DNA from: Phanerodontia chrysosporium
Taxonomy: Eukaryota; Basidiomycota; Agaricomycetes; Polyporales; Phanerochaetaceae
Reading direction: 5' to 3'
Length of the DNA: 64,000 nt
Assembly: GCA_001910725.1 (NCBI GenBank)
Contig: MJGA01000007.1
Coordinates: forward strand, 1,364,001-1,428,000
Shown: positions 12,826 to 22,594 of the stretch, in pieces
Layout of the letters: every line of letters begins with the position of its first letter
Position numbering within the stretch: position 1 is the stretch's first letter
The notes under the pieces: generated by a model
Told to the model about the DNA's origin: nothing
The model's database searches: none
The model's input: only the letters and a program-made list of their open reading frames with translations
Position numbers and translations under genes: made by a program

Positions 12826-13039
12826 CGCTGCTGCTGCCAATTGTCTCGAGATGAGCGAGCAGTCCAACTTTTCCAGGCTCCTACGCTTTACTCCTTGATT
12901 AGGAATAGCAAGCGCCCATGTTTACGCGGAACGGTTGGCGCTTAGCAAAACTTGCCTCATCCCGGGGAACGCCTCTTGTCCGTTGTCTTCCACGACCTCC
13001 ACAAAATTATCTCTACGCGCTCGTCTTAATCGCGACCGT

Positions 13040-13945
13040 CATGGACACACAGCGCTCGCAGAACCAGCAGGATGTGACTGATGTCCTCCGCAACGCAACT
13101 TTCACTCGCAGTGACGCACCTGCGCCTTCGCCGGAGAATGCAATCACGGCCTCCGATCTACTTCTGGGGGCCTACGACCCAACAAAACTGCACCCAATGG
13201 CGGGGATAGAAGACAAGCTTGACTATCTGCTCCTCGAGGATGACAAAACCAGCGACCTGCCTGGGTCCGGGACGGCGATTCCCTCGCGAGGTTGGAGTGA
13301 TGACCTCTGTTACGGGACGGGCACTATGTATCTGAGCGGTGCGTCGCCCATTCCTCTTCTGCTTTGCAATTCTGTGCTCATCGTGGCCGATTCATATCTA
13401 CTCCCAACATCTCGTTTCTCTCACACATCACCGCTTCCGTCCTCCTCTTATTGTCTTGCTCCATCACATGCACACGTCTCTCTGGCAGGTCTTGCCCTTG
13501 GTGGACTCTGGGGACTTCGTGAGGGTGCGCGGAAACCGTTGGCGGTGTCTAACACGAGGCTGCGGATTAACGCCATCCTGAATTCCGTGACACGACGAGG
13601 CACCTTCGTTGGCAATTCGGCCGGTGTCCTCGGTACGTTTTCTGCACTTTGACCATGCCGGTTGTATAGCTCACGCCCCAACGCTGCAGCGCTCGTATAC
13701 AACGGCATCAACTCGACGATAGACCACATACGCGGCCAGCACGATACTTTGGGCAGTATGGCCGCAGGTGCTCTTACCGGAGCTTTGTACAAATCAACAG
13801 GTGCGCCCCAGTCCCTCAACATTCTCACAGTTGATGTTCTGACTCCGCTCGGCAATGTACAGCCGGCGTAAGACCTGCGCTTGTGGCGGCGACGTTCATT
13901 TCTGGCATGGCCGGTGTCTGGAGTTATGTCAAGCGCACCGTGTAG
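13040..13945 (+). CDS. TIM23: TIM23, core channel subunit of the mitochondrial presequence translocase
   Basis: Imports presequence proteins across the mitochondrial inner membrane. Four exons; the first is 13040-13338. The hydrophilic N-terminal part (residues about 1-100) contains DLLLGAYDPTKLHPMAG and SRGWSDDLCYGTGTMYLSG, the typical lead into the first membrane helix. The Tim17/22/23 region follows: LALGGLWGLREGARKPL, LRINAILNSVTRRGTFVGN, ALVYNGINSTIDHIRGQ, then LGSMAAGALTGALYKST and GVRPALVAATFISGMAGVWS. It ends YVKRTV. Glycine zippers of the helices are visible. An alternative 5' splice site overlaps the stop codon (see findings). Confidence 0.93.
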
Positions 13946-13990
13946 TATTGTATTTACCTCGTATGTTCTCCTTAATTGCTCCCCTGTTAG

Positions 13991-14600
13991 ACTTCCGATT
14001 GCGTCGTGCATGAATCGAGATACCCCATCACCCCTCCCGATGAAGTGCCAGCGATTGCCTTGCTTTCGGATCCAGCTGAGAAAGTCGACGGTGCACTGTC
14101 CGGAGTCTGACGAACGTCGATTCTTGATCAGCCATCCAGGAGGTCATAATTACTTCTGGCCGCTGTGCACTATATATTCCTGGTGCCCCGCCCTCTGTCA
14201 CTCTCCAGCTGCAGGACCTACCTCTCCAGCCTGCAACCGTGGTCTTGGATGGCAGCCGGGTCGCTTTGCTCCCAAGCAGCCTCCACGGCATGGTATGTGC
14301 TGTGCCCAATGGTGAAACGACGGTCTCGCCTGCAAGCATTGTACCCCGTGACCAAGGGCATCATACGCCACGTCCCGGCTCCTTGTACTAGACGAACCCA
14401 CAATGGAAGACCCGCGAAGGTTCGTAGTCCCGGCTGATAAACTTCCTTTCATTCACCCCGTTGCCATAGCACTCCTGTGTGTCCAGATTAGCATTCGTGC
14501 ACCGAGCTCGGTGGATCGAGATACGCAGGTCAAAGCTGCTGCACCGCCGCGTGCGCAGCGGCATATCCCAATGGCACGCGAGCAGTCCTACAGACCTTAG
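13991..14600 (+). other. Unassigned coding-like exons between TIM23 and the velvet gene
   Basis: Plus-strand stretches with protein-like composition and plausible splice sites: ESRYPITPPDEVPAIALL (about 14011-14087), a 41-nt intron with a CTGAC branch-like site, then QEVIITSGRCALYIPGAP and LPLQPATVVLDGSRVALLP (to about 14290), then DEPTMEDPRRFVVPADKLPF (from about 14392). I could not find a start codon that leads cleanly into the first block nor a family. It may be 5' exons of the velvet gene, a separate small gene, or degenerate sequence. Confidence 0.35.
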
Positions 14601-14655
14601 GCAGCAATCTGTCTATCCGCGCTACCAGGGCCATGGACGAAGCCCCGGCATCCGC

Positions 14656-15550
14656 ATGGATGGCAACTGGCCGGGGATCCCAGCTACATTGCCTACGGAC
14701 AGCTCCTCTCGCTTGCAGTTTATCTCCAATACCTCTGGTCATCAGTCAAGGTTCTCATATTAGACTATCGATACTGTGTGGCTCTCTGACTCCTGATGAT
14801 AGTGCGTACCGCCTGGAGATTGTTCAACATCCGTCAAGCGCAGCCGAGTTCGGATCATCGACACTCACTCGACTCGCTGTGGCCCCGCCTCTCATCGCTC
14901 AGTTGTCCTTCCATGGCCGTACTGGACCGGATGATTTTGAGTACGTTTGTACCACCTATTGGGGATCCGAATATTGACGGAATACCAGTGGGAATGAGAT
15001 ACCATTCCTCATTGCCCAATTATCGCTGTACAGTGCCGACGGATCGGCCGCTCTGGATGTCGTAGGCCCTGGAGGACAGACCCCATCTCGCCAAATACTG
15101 TACGGGAATTTGGTCTCATCTCCCCATGTGCTGCGCAACCTTCAAGGACGGCAGGGTATCTACTTTCTCTTCCCAGACGTCAGCATACGCATTCGCGGAC
15201 GCTTCCAGCTGCATGTTACCTTGATGCGCATCCCGAGGCCAGTCTGCGCATCGCCCTTCAGCATCTCGAGGTGTCGCCGTATTAACAATATCCTAGGGTC
15301 AGCACTGGAAGCATGATGGGCAGCCCAGAGCAAGGCGTGGTGCTCGCTCGTGCGCAGTCAATGCCGTTTGATGTTTGCGCTCGCGCAGACTACATTGCTC
15401 CAGGTGAGATCGCCCTTCATGCGGTGTTCAGTCCCGCTTGCTGATATGCCGGCCCGCATTGTCTCAGCGCAGACCCCTCTGACGCAGTACTTCATGCAAC
15501 AGGGAGTTCGAATGTATGCATTTGCTACTCATACGCCGGGCCGCCGCTGA
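14656..15550 (+). CDS. Velvet-domain transcriptional regulator
   Basis: Velvet factors are fungal NF-kB-like DNA-binding regulators of development and secondary metabolism. Visible domain blocks: AYRLEIVQHPSSAAEFGSS, APPLIAQLSFHG, EIPFLIAQLSLYSADGS, QILYGNLVSSPHVLRNLQG, IYFLFPDVSIRIRGRFQL and the end QTPLTQYFMQQGVRMYAFAT. Introns read at 14751-14802, 14941-14988, 15238-15296 (GC-AG) and 15404-15467. The 5' end is unresolved: ATG 14656 starts a frame reading DGNWPGIPATLPTDSSSR, but the same frame looks coding further upstream, so a first exon may be missing. An unspliced alternative from ATG 14633 is also open. Which velvet class (VosA, VelB, VelC) it is was not decided. Confidence 0.85.
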
Positions 15551-16232
15551 AGTGTACTCCCAAGGACTGTCTCCTGCGTGCAGCGCCCCTAGAGCGTTTC
15601 TCCATACCTCCTGCGCATTCTTGTAGGTGGCTATATCGAACCAATTTCGTTCTATTCCCGCTAGCAGCGGGCCTTTTGCCTCACCGTCGCTTGTCTAAGA
15701 AAACATCACATGATCGTCTTGTTACCATATTGTTAATGCCGCGCTCTCGGGCGTACTTCTGTACAGAGCTATCCTTGACAAAGTACGTCACTCATCAACA
15801 GGCTGTGCGACGTTTCGCGAGCGGCTGCTCTCTGTGGGAGGCTGGATGATTTCGTATCGTCGGCGAGATGTACCGAGGAGCTCTATTGCCGGCCCTCGAG
15901 ATGACAAGGAAAGAGTGCCTACAAGGAACGGTTGCGAACACCCCCAAGGTTGGCAGGTCGACGGTAACCCCAGCAGCTGTACTCTGTGCCCGCAGTGCGA
16001 TCCCGCGACATATCGTCGCTGCAAACCTTTGGCTGTGCCGTGCAGTGCCTCGAACGGAGAGGATTGTTCTTCCGCAAAATGGCCTCGCTCGTGGAACGAG
16101 ATAGAGCTGCCCCGCGCCCGCCACGTGCCGCAGCCCGCCCGGGCCATGCCGTCATCCCCTTTATAATTCTGGGGTCGCAGCCTTCGTTCTCCTCTCTCAC
16201 TCGTCTCATCCTCCTCGTCCACGACCTCAGAG
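15551..16232 (+). other. Intergenic region, no gene supported
   Basis: About 680 bp between two plus-strand genes. Open frames on both strands here lack conserved character and look like chance frames in GC-rich DNA. The last 100 bp is pyrimidine-rich and is the likely promoter/5' leader of the CYSTM-type gene. Confidence 0.5.
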
Positions 16233-16679
16233 ATGTCCAACCAAGATTACTACGGCGGCGGCCAGCAGCAGTACTATCCCCCGCAAGGTGCGTTCTCCTG
16301 TCCTTGTCGCCACAAGGTCGGCGCTCACTGTTGAGATACAGGGCCCCCTCCCGGCCAAGGCGGCTACTATCCGCAACCACCACAGCAGGCGTACGGTGCT
16401 CCCCCACTGCAGGGCTACTACCAGCCTCAACCACCACCACAGACAGTCTACGTGTGAGTCACCCCTGTCCCCTCTGTTGCCGTTGTCATGCCGCGTCCTC
16501 ACAGACAACCACATCCGACAGGCAACAACAACCGCAGAAGGGTGATGACGGAGGCTGCTGTGCATGCTTAGCGGGAGCGCTGCTCTGTTGCTGCGCAGAA
16601 GGTACGTTATCGTGTTTCTGTGACGTCCTCACCTACTCATACCGCAATTCCAGAAATTTGCTGCGATTGTCTCTTTTGA
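16233..16679 (+). CDS. Small proline/glutamine/tyrosine-rich protein with cysteine-rich C-terminal tail (CYSTM type)
   Basis: Four short exons (first 16233-16287; second from 16342; last ends TGA 16677-16679) give roughly 70 residues. The N-terminal part is repeats of Y, P, Q and G (MSNQDYYGGGQQQYYPPQG, then GYYPQPPQQAYGAPP). The C terminus is CCACLAGALLCCCAEEICCDCLF, a short hydrophobic stretch loaded with cysteines, as in the eukaryotic CYSTM module linked to membrane attachment and stress tolerance. It probably sits at the plasma membrane as a tail-anchored or palmitoylated protein (inference from family). Confidence 0.8.
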
Positions 16680-17206
16680 GATGTGGACATTACAACATAT
16701 ACCACCGCCGAAGGCTTCCTAATTCGCGTCCCTGTCATGTTAGTCTGCTGCCACGATGTCCGGGATGCCCAGTCATGCGCTCAGGAGTCTCGCGCAGCCT
16801 TAAGGACCATACTAGTACCCTTTATGCATCTGTTCTCTAGTGTATCTATCTAGGATTTGTTTAATACTTCTGGCGTTTTCTAGACATCAGCTTGTCTGTC
16901 ACGAGCCGGAGTGAAGAGACGTACATGACAGCATCAATACGCAAACAGTCTAAGGCAGGCAAAGACGAAGTCACAGGAAGTCCTCATTCCCTTGAGGTAG
17001 ACCAAGAGAACTGTGACAACTTGGCAAGCATATTGAGAGAACTGTATGCAGATGTGGGCGATGGTTCAGTGAGGGCGGGCTGCTAAAGCGAGCGTTGCGA
17101 TTGGCGAAGCGCTCCGTGTTCTCCCGCCAGACGGGCTCGTCACATTCGTGACGGTCACTCCCACCTCGTCCTTTACCACCAAAATCCACCTCCCCTCGCC
17201 GCCAAA
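16680..17206 (+). other. Intergenic region upstream of CYT1
   Basis: No recognisable gene. Sequence near 17090-17200 is pyrimidine-rich and likely contains the CYT1 promoter and leader. Confidence 0.45.
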
Positions 17207-18480
17207 ATGCTCTCCAGGCTCCCTGCGGGGGCATTGAAGAATGTCAGCAGCATTATTGGTGCTCGCACGACCGTCGCCTCCAACGTCGCCCGCAATGGTT
17301 TGGTAGGTCCATACCCATGTCCGCCCGCCGCCGCGTCCTGAGTTCATGCGCAATAACAGCGTGTTCGTCATGCGTCCACCAAGTCCTCTGCCTCGTCTGC
17401 CTTTGAGGTGTGTAAAATATATACCGCCTTCTCGGAGTTTGTTCAACTGTTCCGAACAGTCCTTCATGAACTCTCGTGCAACCTTGGCAGGTGCAACCGT
17501 CGCGGCCGTCGGTTCCGTGGCTTGGTACGCTCACCTCTACGGAACCCTGCCCTTCATCGGCGAGGTGCACGCCAGCTCTCTGGCGGAGGAGGGGCTTCAC
17601 CCGCCCAGCTACCCCTGGTCGCACAAGGGTTGGCTTGATACCTTCGACCACGCCAGGTACGGATTACTCGCTCGCTTCACCAGCTGTATTGAGCTTGCTT
17701 CGCGTCCTTCAGCATTCGCCGTGGTTACCAGGTTTATCGTGAAGTCTGCGCCGCCTGCCACTCTCTTGACCGCATTGCTTGGCGCAACCTTGTCGGCGTC
17801 TCGCACACGGTTGATGAAGTCAAGGCTATGGCTGAGGAGGTCGAGTATGAGGACGGCCCGAACGATCAGGGCGAGATGTTCCAACGCCCAGGAAAGCTCT
17901 CCGACTACATGCCTCCTCCCTACCCCAATGAAGAGGCTGCCCGTGCCAGCAACGGCGGTGCACTCCCTCCGGACCTGAGTTTGATCGTTAAGGCTCGCCA
18001 TGGGGGCCCTGTACGTGTCTTAGTGCTCTACACGCGTGTTTCTCCACTTACGTGACTCGCAGGACTACATCTACGCGCTACTTACCGGTTACTGCGACCC
18101 TCCGGCGGGCTTCGAGATCCGTGACGGCATGAACTACAACCCGTACTTCCCTGGCAATGCCATTTCCATGGCGCGTGTCCTGTTCGACGGTCTCGTCGAG
18201 TACGACGACGGCACTCCATCGACGACCTCCCAGATGGCCAAGGATGTTGTTACGTTCCTGAACTGGGCGGCTGAGCCCGAGCATGACGAGCGGAAGAAGA
18301 TTGGTCTGAAGGCTGTAATTCTCTTCTCCACATTGACTGCCATCTCGCTGTACGTCAAGCGCCACAAGTGGTCGTACATCAAGTCCAGGAAGATTGGTAC
18401 GTAGTTGTATAAATTGGTACGAGCTTTGCTGACGCGCACCCGCAGTCTACACTCCTCCGGCTAATCTCAAGAACCACTAG
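17207..18480 (+). CDS. CYT1: Cytochrome c1, heme protein of respiratory complex III
   Basis: Transfers electrons from the Rieske protein to cytochrome c in the mitochondrial inner membrane. The start [20 protein letters not shown] is a presequence. Family blocks in order: [60 protein letters not shown] with the covalent heme motif CAACH, EGP-type [66 protein letters not shown] with the axial Met ligand region, and the C-terminal anchor [22 protein letters not shown]. It ends PANLKNH. Several 50-70 nt introns. The stop codon (18478-18480) overlaps the stop of the opposing gene. Confidence 0.95.
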
Positions 18481-18765
18481 CTGTCCATGTCGTAGATAGC
18501 CTTTTCAACCTTCGTATCACTGAAGTCGCTGGCGCTGGTCTGTGTGAATTGCGATAGCGACCCATCGAGGTCCGCTCCGAGATTGCGACCTTCGTCGAGG
18601 TAGACTTGTCGTATAGAGCTTCTGAAATAATGCATACCAGATACCATCTTCTGTCTTGATCATCTGGTAGAGGCTCCCTGGTGCACACGTACACATTACC
18701 TTCGCCGCTGTGAGGGATGAAGGGCGTAGCAACTTGACGCATGTTCGGAATCTTTGGGCACGCAT
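18477..18765 (-). CDS. Small protein of unknown function, convergent with CYT1
   Basis: Not recognised. Best reading is two exons, 18765-18700 and 18650-18477, separated by a 49-nt GT-AG intron, giving 79 residues. The first exon is basic (MRAQRFRTCVKLLRPSSLT), which could be a mitochondrial presequence; the second has SIRQVYLDEGRNLGADLDG and an acidic end ([11 protein letters not shown]). The coherent, acidic, charged C-terminal frame is what argues for a real gene. The start could lie further upstream. Its TAG stop (18479-18477) overlaps the CYT1 TAG within one CTAG. Confidence 0.45.
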
Positions 18766-18956
18766 TGGCAACTTCAGCACCAGGCGTCGGTTGGTATGTG
18801 GGAAACACCTGCCATTTCCGGATCCCACGGCCGCTGGGCCGCTCGCGATCGCTCTCCACCCGTACTCTCACCAGACAGTGATTGCTGAGTGAACCACTTC
18901 CCTGTATCTAACGTTCGTCTACATTATCGCCCCGAGCGAGAAGTCACTACCGCAAG

Positions 18957-20791
18957 ATGTCGTCCGAAAGCTGGCCTCAACAGCTCAAGTGAGTATGGCT
19001 GTATACCATCTGAGACGACGGCATGTGCTTACCGCAGCCTTGGGATCATAGAGACTGGGTCGCCAAATGTCTAGGACAGATGACCGATGCTAACAGGGAA
19101 GAGGCGCAGGCCGAACTAAGGCAGGTTATATCTGATGCGTTTGTGAACCGTACGCTGTGGACCACGGATTGGGACGGTGTCCAATTGCAAAGGTGCGTGG
19201 CCCAGCTCTTGTTTCCCCTTAAGTGTGGTATTTAGCTATGAATCTTAGTCTCGTACAAAAAACGCCTACAGGTCTAACCACCAACGGTCTGAAGCGGAAA
19301 CTGTGGGTCTCAACTAACCGTCCAATGTATACCTCATGCTAATCGCCGCGCGGAAAGGAACGAGCACAACACCGGCACTCATGAGAAGAAGAAGACGAAG
19401 AAATCCCAAATAACAAAGAGCGGGTCGCCGAGTGCGCTAGACCCTAACGACCAAGCTGCGCTGAACCGTAGGGCGGCGCGCTTTCAGCGTGAGCATGAGA
19501 TCGAGCGACGCAAGACCCTACAGGGCGGCCATAGCCCTTTCGTTCATGCTGCTCGCGCATCATCGTCACTCGAACCCTCTCGCTCAGGAACTCCGGCGTA
19601 CTACGGAGACGACCCAGAAGCTGACCCGGTGAGTTTGGTTGTCTTTCCGGTCGCTTGCTGCCTCGAACTTTGCCGTGCAGAATGTTCCGAACTGGGATCG
19701 CTATACCATCGTCGGCACGAATCAGAACATCTTCAAGGACTACCTTCGGTTAACATCAGTAAGTAAGCAGACCGTCGGGAGCTATGATCTTAACATTATC
19801 GTTTGTAGGAACCAAAACCCGAACAGATACGGCCATATGACGTTCTACAGAAAACACTGACCGAACTGAAGAAAAGGTGGCGAGAGAAAGCAAATTACAA
19901 CTGGATATGTTCGCAATTCAAAAGCTTGCGACAAGACCTCACGGTGCGTGACACACCTGTATCTCGCTTGAGCAGACTTGATGTTGGCCTCTGTGAATGT
20001 CCAGGTTCAACGGATCAAGAACGAGTTTACTGTGATGGTGTACGAGATCCACGCTCGCATGGCTCTCGAAGTCGTACGTAATATTATCTCTGGCTGGTTC
20101 TCTAATCTTCACGTTTGATTCAGGGTGACATGGTGGAATATAACCAGTGTCAGGCAATGCTCAAGAACCTGTACGACCTGGGAATCCAGGGGAAAGCGGA
20201 GGAATTTACTGCATATCGGATCCTGATGCTTATACATGGGCGGAATCGAAGCGGTACACGCCTATGTTTATGTTGGCGGTCGTAACACTGACGTTCGCTC
20301 GTAGATCTGAATCTTTATGTAGGTCAGCTAACGCCACAGATGAAATCGAGTCCATTCGTACAGCATGCGCTCGCGGTGCAGCGTGCACTGTCTATGGGAA
20401 ACTATCATGCGCTATTCGACTTGTACCTGAACGCTCCGAATATGGGTGCTTATATCATGGACCATTTCATTGACCGAGAACGGACAAGAGCTCTTATCAT
20501 CATGACAAAAGCGTACGTCGAACCGTTATGCTAATAGGCGGGAGCTCATCAGATGTGTATTGGAATTGCAGATATTTGTCCCTTCGGTTATCTTTCATCT
20601 CGACAGAGCTTGCGTTTGACAACGTCACACAAGCGAAGGAGTTTCTCGAGCAGCATCGTGTCGGGAACTTCTTCAAGAATCCTAACAGTCCTGACGACGA
20701 AAAGATAATGGATTGCAAGGCTGCGCATCAAACGCTAGTTCAAATATTTGAGGAGAAGTATCGCAAGGTGCAAATCAAGGGCGCGGTATAG
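18957..20791 (+). CDS. THP3: SAC3/GANP-domain protein, THP3/LENG8 homologue
   Basis: Yeast Thp3 works with Csn12 in transcription elongation and splicing; LENG8 is the animal counterpart. Exons join as WPQQLK then DWVAKCLGQM using the acceptor before 19049, and VQLQS then LVQKTPTGLTTNGLKRKL using the acceptor before 19249. Then come a basic linker (EKKKTKK) and NVPNWDRYTIVGTNQNIFKD. The SAC3/GANP part starts LTELKKRWREKANYNWICSQ and LRQDLTVQRIKNEFTVMVYE, followed by IHARMALEVGDMVEYNQCQ, LYDLGIQGKAEEFTAYRIL, and the winged-helix end RYLSLRLSFISTELAFDN, FLEQHRVGNFF. At least seven exons. The start ATG 18957 precedes the conserved WP.QLK lead. Confidence 0.85.
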
Positions 20792-21091
20792 GTTCCCCTC
20801 CCTCTTTGCTCATACCCGTTGCTTCACGGTCACTTCTCTCACCAATGACCGTCCCTCCTGGAGATCTTCGAGCGCCGCTGGACTGTTTACACGGTACGCG
20901 TCTCACCCAAGACACTTCGACGCGGAGGCATCCCTTGCATAGGTACAAGCTCGGCGTAGGTGTAGATGGCGGCTGGAGTGCAGTGGAGCTTGGTTATGTC
21001 TTCATGTATTTATTCATGCATTGCATTCCCAATGCAGCTAACCTTCCACATTCATGTGAGGGCTGCCAGGAAATCGGTCGGTGCTGAGAGA

Positions 21092-22499
21092 CTAGTCGCG
21101 CATGCGTGCAGGAACAAAACGTCGAAGAACAACCTCGCGAACAGTGAAATGCGCAAGAGCAGCAGGAGAATCGAGAATCTGCGGATTCACTCTTGAACGC
21201 GAGGGGATCGTGACATAGGTCAGGATCAAAGTCTGCACGCGGGAACTTAATACGTGGAACGGTATGATATAACGTCTACGTACCTTCTGAACCTGACTGT
21301 TAACTCTGTTAATGGTGCTTAACCACGTCCATGAGAACGGTTCAGCGTTGTTCAAGCTGAACGGCGATGTTTGTTGATCTTCCGGGTCTTCATAGACGGG
21401 TAAGACAACGATGGCAAACCTGAGGGAAATGTCAGCAAAATATGCGCATGTACTATCGCAAGCCCTCACTGACTCGGCATGGGAGAATACAGGACCCCGC
21501 TTATAGAGTAGGTAGTCCACGCAGAACTTGATCCCACCTTTGACGACCCAGCCTAGTGCTCGATAGTAATGGTAGGCCACGTAATGCACGAAAAACGGGT
21601 TGTCAAACCGGTTCTCATATATCGATGTGAGGCTTTGTGGGACGTTCGGTGGCCAGTAAACTTGCTGGAACGTGGTCCATATGCGCTCGAGCGAGAGGGA
21701 TTGATTCTACACTCGGTCGTCATCATAATCAAGAATATATCAGCAGGCGGTGAGCTCGTACAGTCGCAGGATCCTGCACGGTTAGGCAATCGAAGTTCCA
21801 CAGCAAGAAGAAGGCCTCCTGCAGAGTGAGCTGCAAGTGCTCGATATCCTCTAGCAACTCGTCTTCTGGGTTGTTTTCTGACTCTGTCGACGCAGCAGGT
21901 AATTCGTCACCTGTTAAAGAGCTCTGCTGAGGCTTCCATGTGGCGCCAGAGGGGATTGCAACAGGTGCGGCCTGGCGACCCTCAGCGAACGCCCTCTCCG
22001 CTTCAGCCGCAGCCTCTGCCAAGGCACGCGCACGATCAAGCTTGAACTGACGTCGCTCTTGCCGACGTTTCTCGCGGATCTCCTCGGAGGTCAGATCTTC
22101 AGAGATGTGTCAAAGGAATCGAGATGTAGGCATTTGGGACGTACATTTTCCCGCTGCCATCCTCGCGTTCACCTGTCGGATGTACCACGACGGCTCGCTT
22201 CGTGAGAGGTCTCCCTTGCCAAAGAAACCTCGTTGCCAGAGAACCATGGCATCCTTGTGGTTTGTAATCCATACTGAACGTGTAGCAGGATCCAAAACGC
22301 CTTCGCAGTGCGGATTCTCTACGCGGACCTTGCCGAAGCCCAAGAGACCGAGGACGCGGTGTGGCGAGATGTGCCGGGACTTGTCTGGCTGTATGAGAAG
22401 CAGAGGCAAGGGGTGCGCATAGATTCTGTTGTTTTCCGCTTTGCGTGCGCCTGCTTTCCCTGCAGGGCCTCTATGCTGAGAAGGGGCGGTCAGAGACAT
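21092..22499 (-). CDS. SEN2: tRNA-splicing endonuclease catalytic subunit SEN2
   Basis: Cuts the 5' splice site of intron-containing tRNAs in the SEN complex. The N-terminal part reads NRIYAHPLPLLLIQPDKSRH, VWITNHKDAMVLWQRGFFGK and EPSWYIRQVNARMAAGK, the Sen2 hallmark. A charged coiled-coil follows (EEIREKRRQERRQFKLDRAR). Then QLTLQEAFFLLWNFDCLTV, LERIWTTFQQVYWPPNVPQS and the nuclease fold: VHYVAYHYYRALGWVVKGG, DYLLYKRGPVFSHAE, with the catalytic His in FSHAE, and AIVVLPVYEDPED. The C terminus is REVVLRRFVPARMRD. Start ATG 22499 is the first Met before SLTAPSQHRG; upstream frame has no family support. It faces ARP9 with only 95 bp between the start codons. Confidence 0.93.
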
Positions 22500-22594
22500 G
22501 GCGTTCCAGGAGCAATTCCAAGCGCAGATCAATATTGAGACGCGGCGTACTACGCGCGCTTCTGCACATTCCGCACTGGCTCTGGACCACCGCG
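22500..22594. promoter_or_regulatory. Compact divergent promoter between SEN2 and ARP9
   Basis: The two start codons are 95 bp apart in head-to-head orientation, so both leaders and the core promoter must lie here or inside the coding regions. No TATA box is visible. Both products are low-abundance nuclear proteins, which fits a weak TATA-less bidirectional promoter (inference). Confidence 0.5.

Noticed and set aside
15788..16240. A 150-codon minus-strand frame upstream of the CYSTM-type gene
   Set aside because: Composition is irregular, it covers the start of a better supported gene, and no conserved block or splice pattern supports it.
18980..19060. Apparent one-base loss at the first intron of the THP3 homologue
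   Set aside because: Using the acceptor at 19048 instead of the first AG gives QLK-DWVAKCL in frame with normal GT-AG ends, so no error is needed.
19195..19260. Apparent frame break at the second intron of the THP3 homologue
   Set aside because: An acceptor at 19248 keeps the frame and gives LQS-LVQKTPTGLTTNG; the intron is ordinary.
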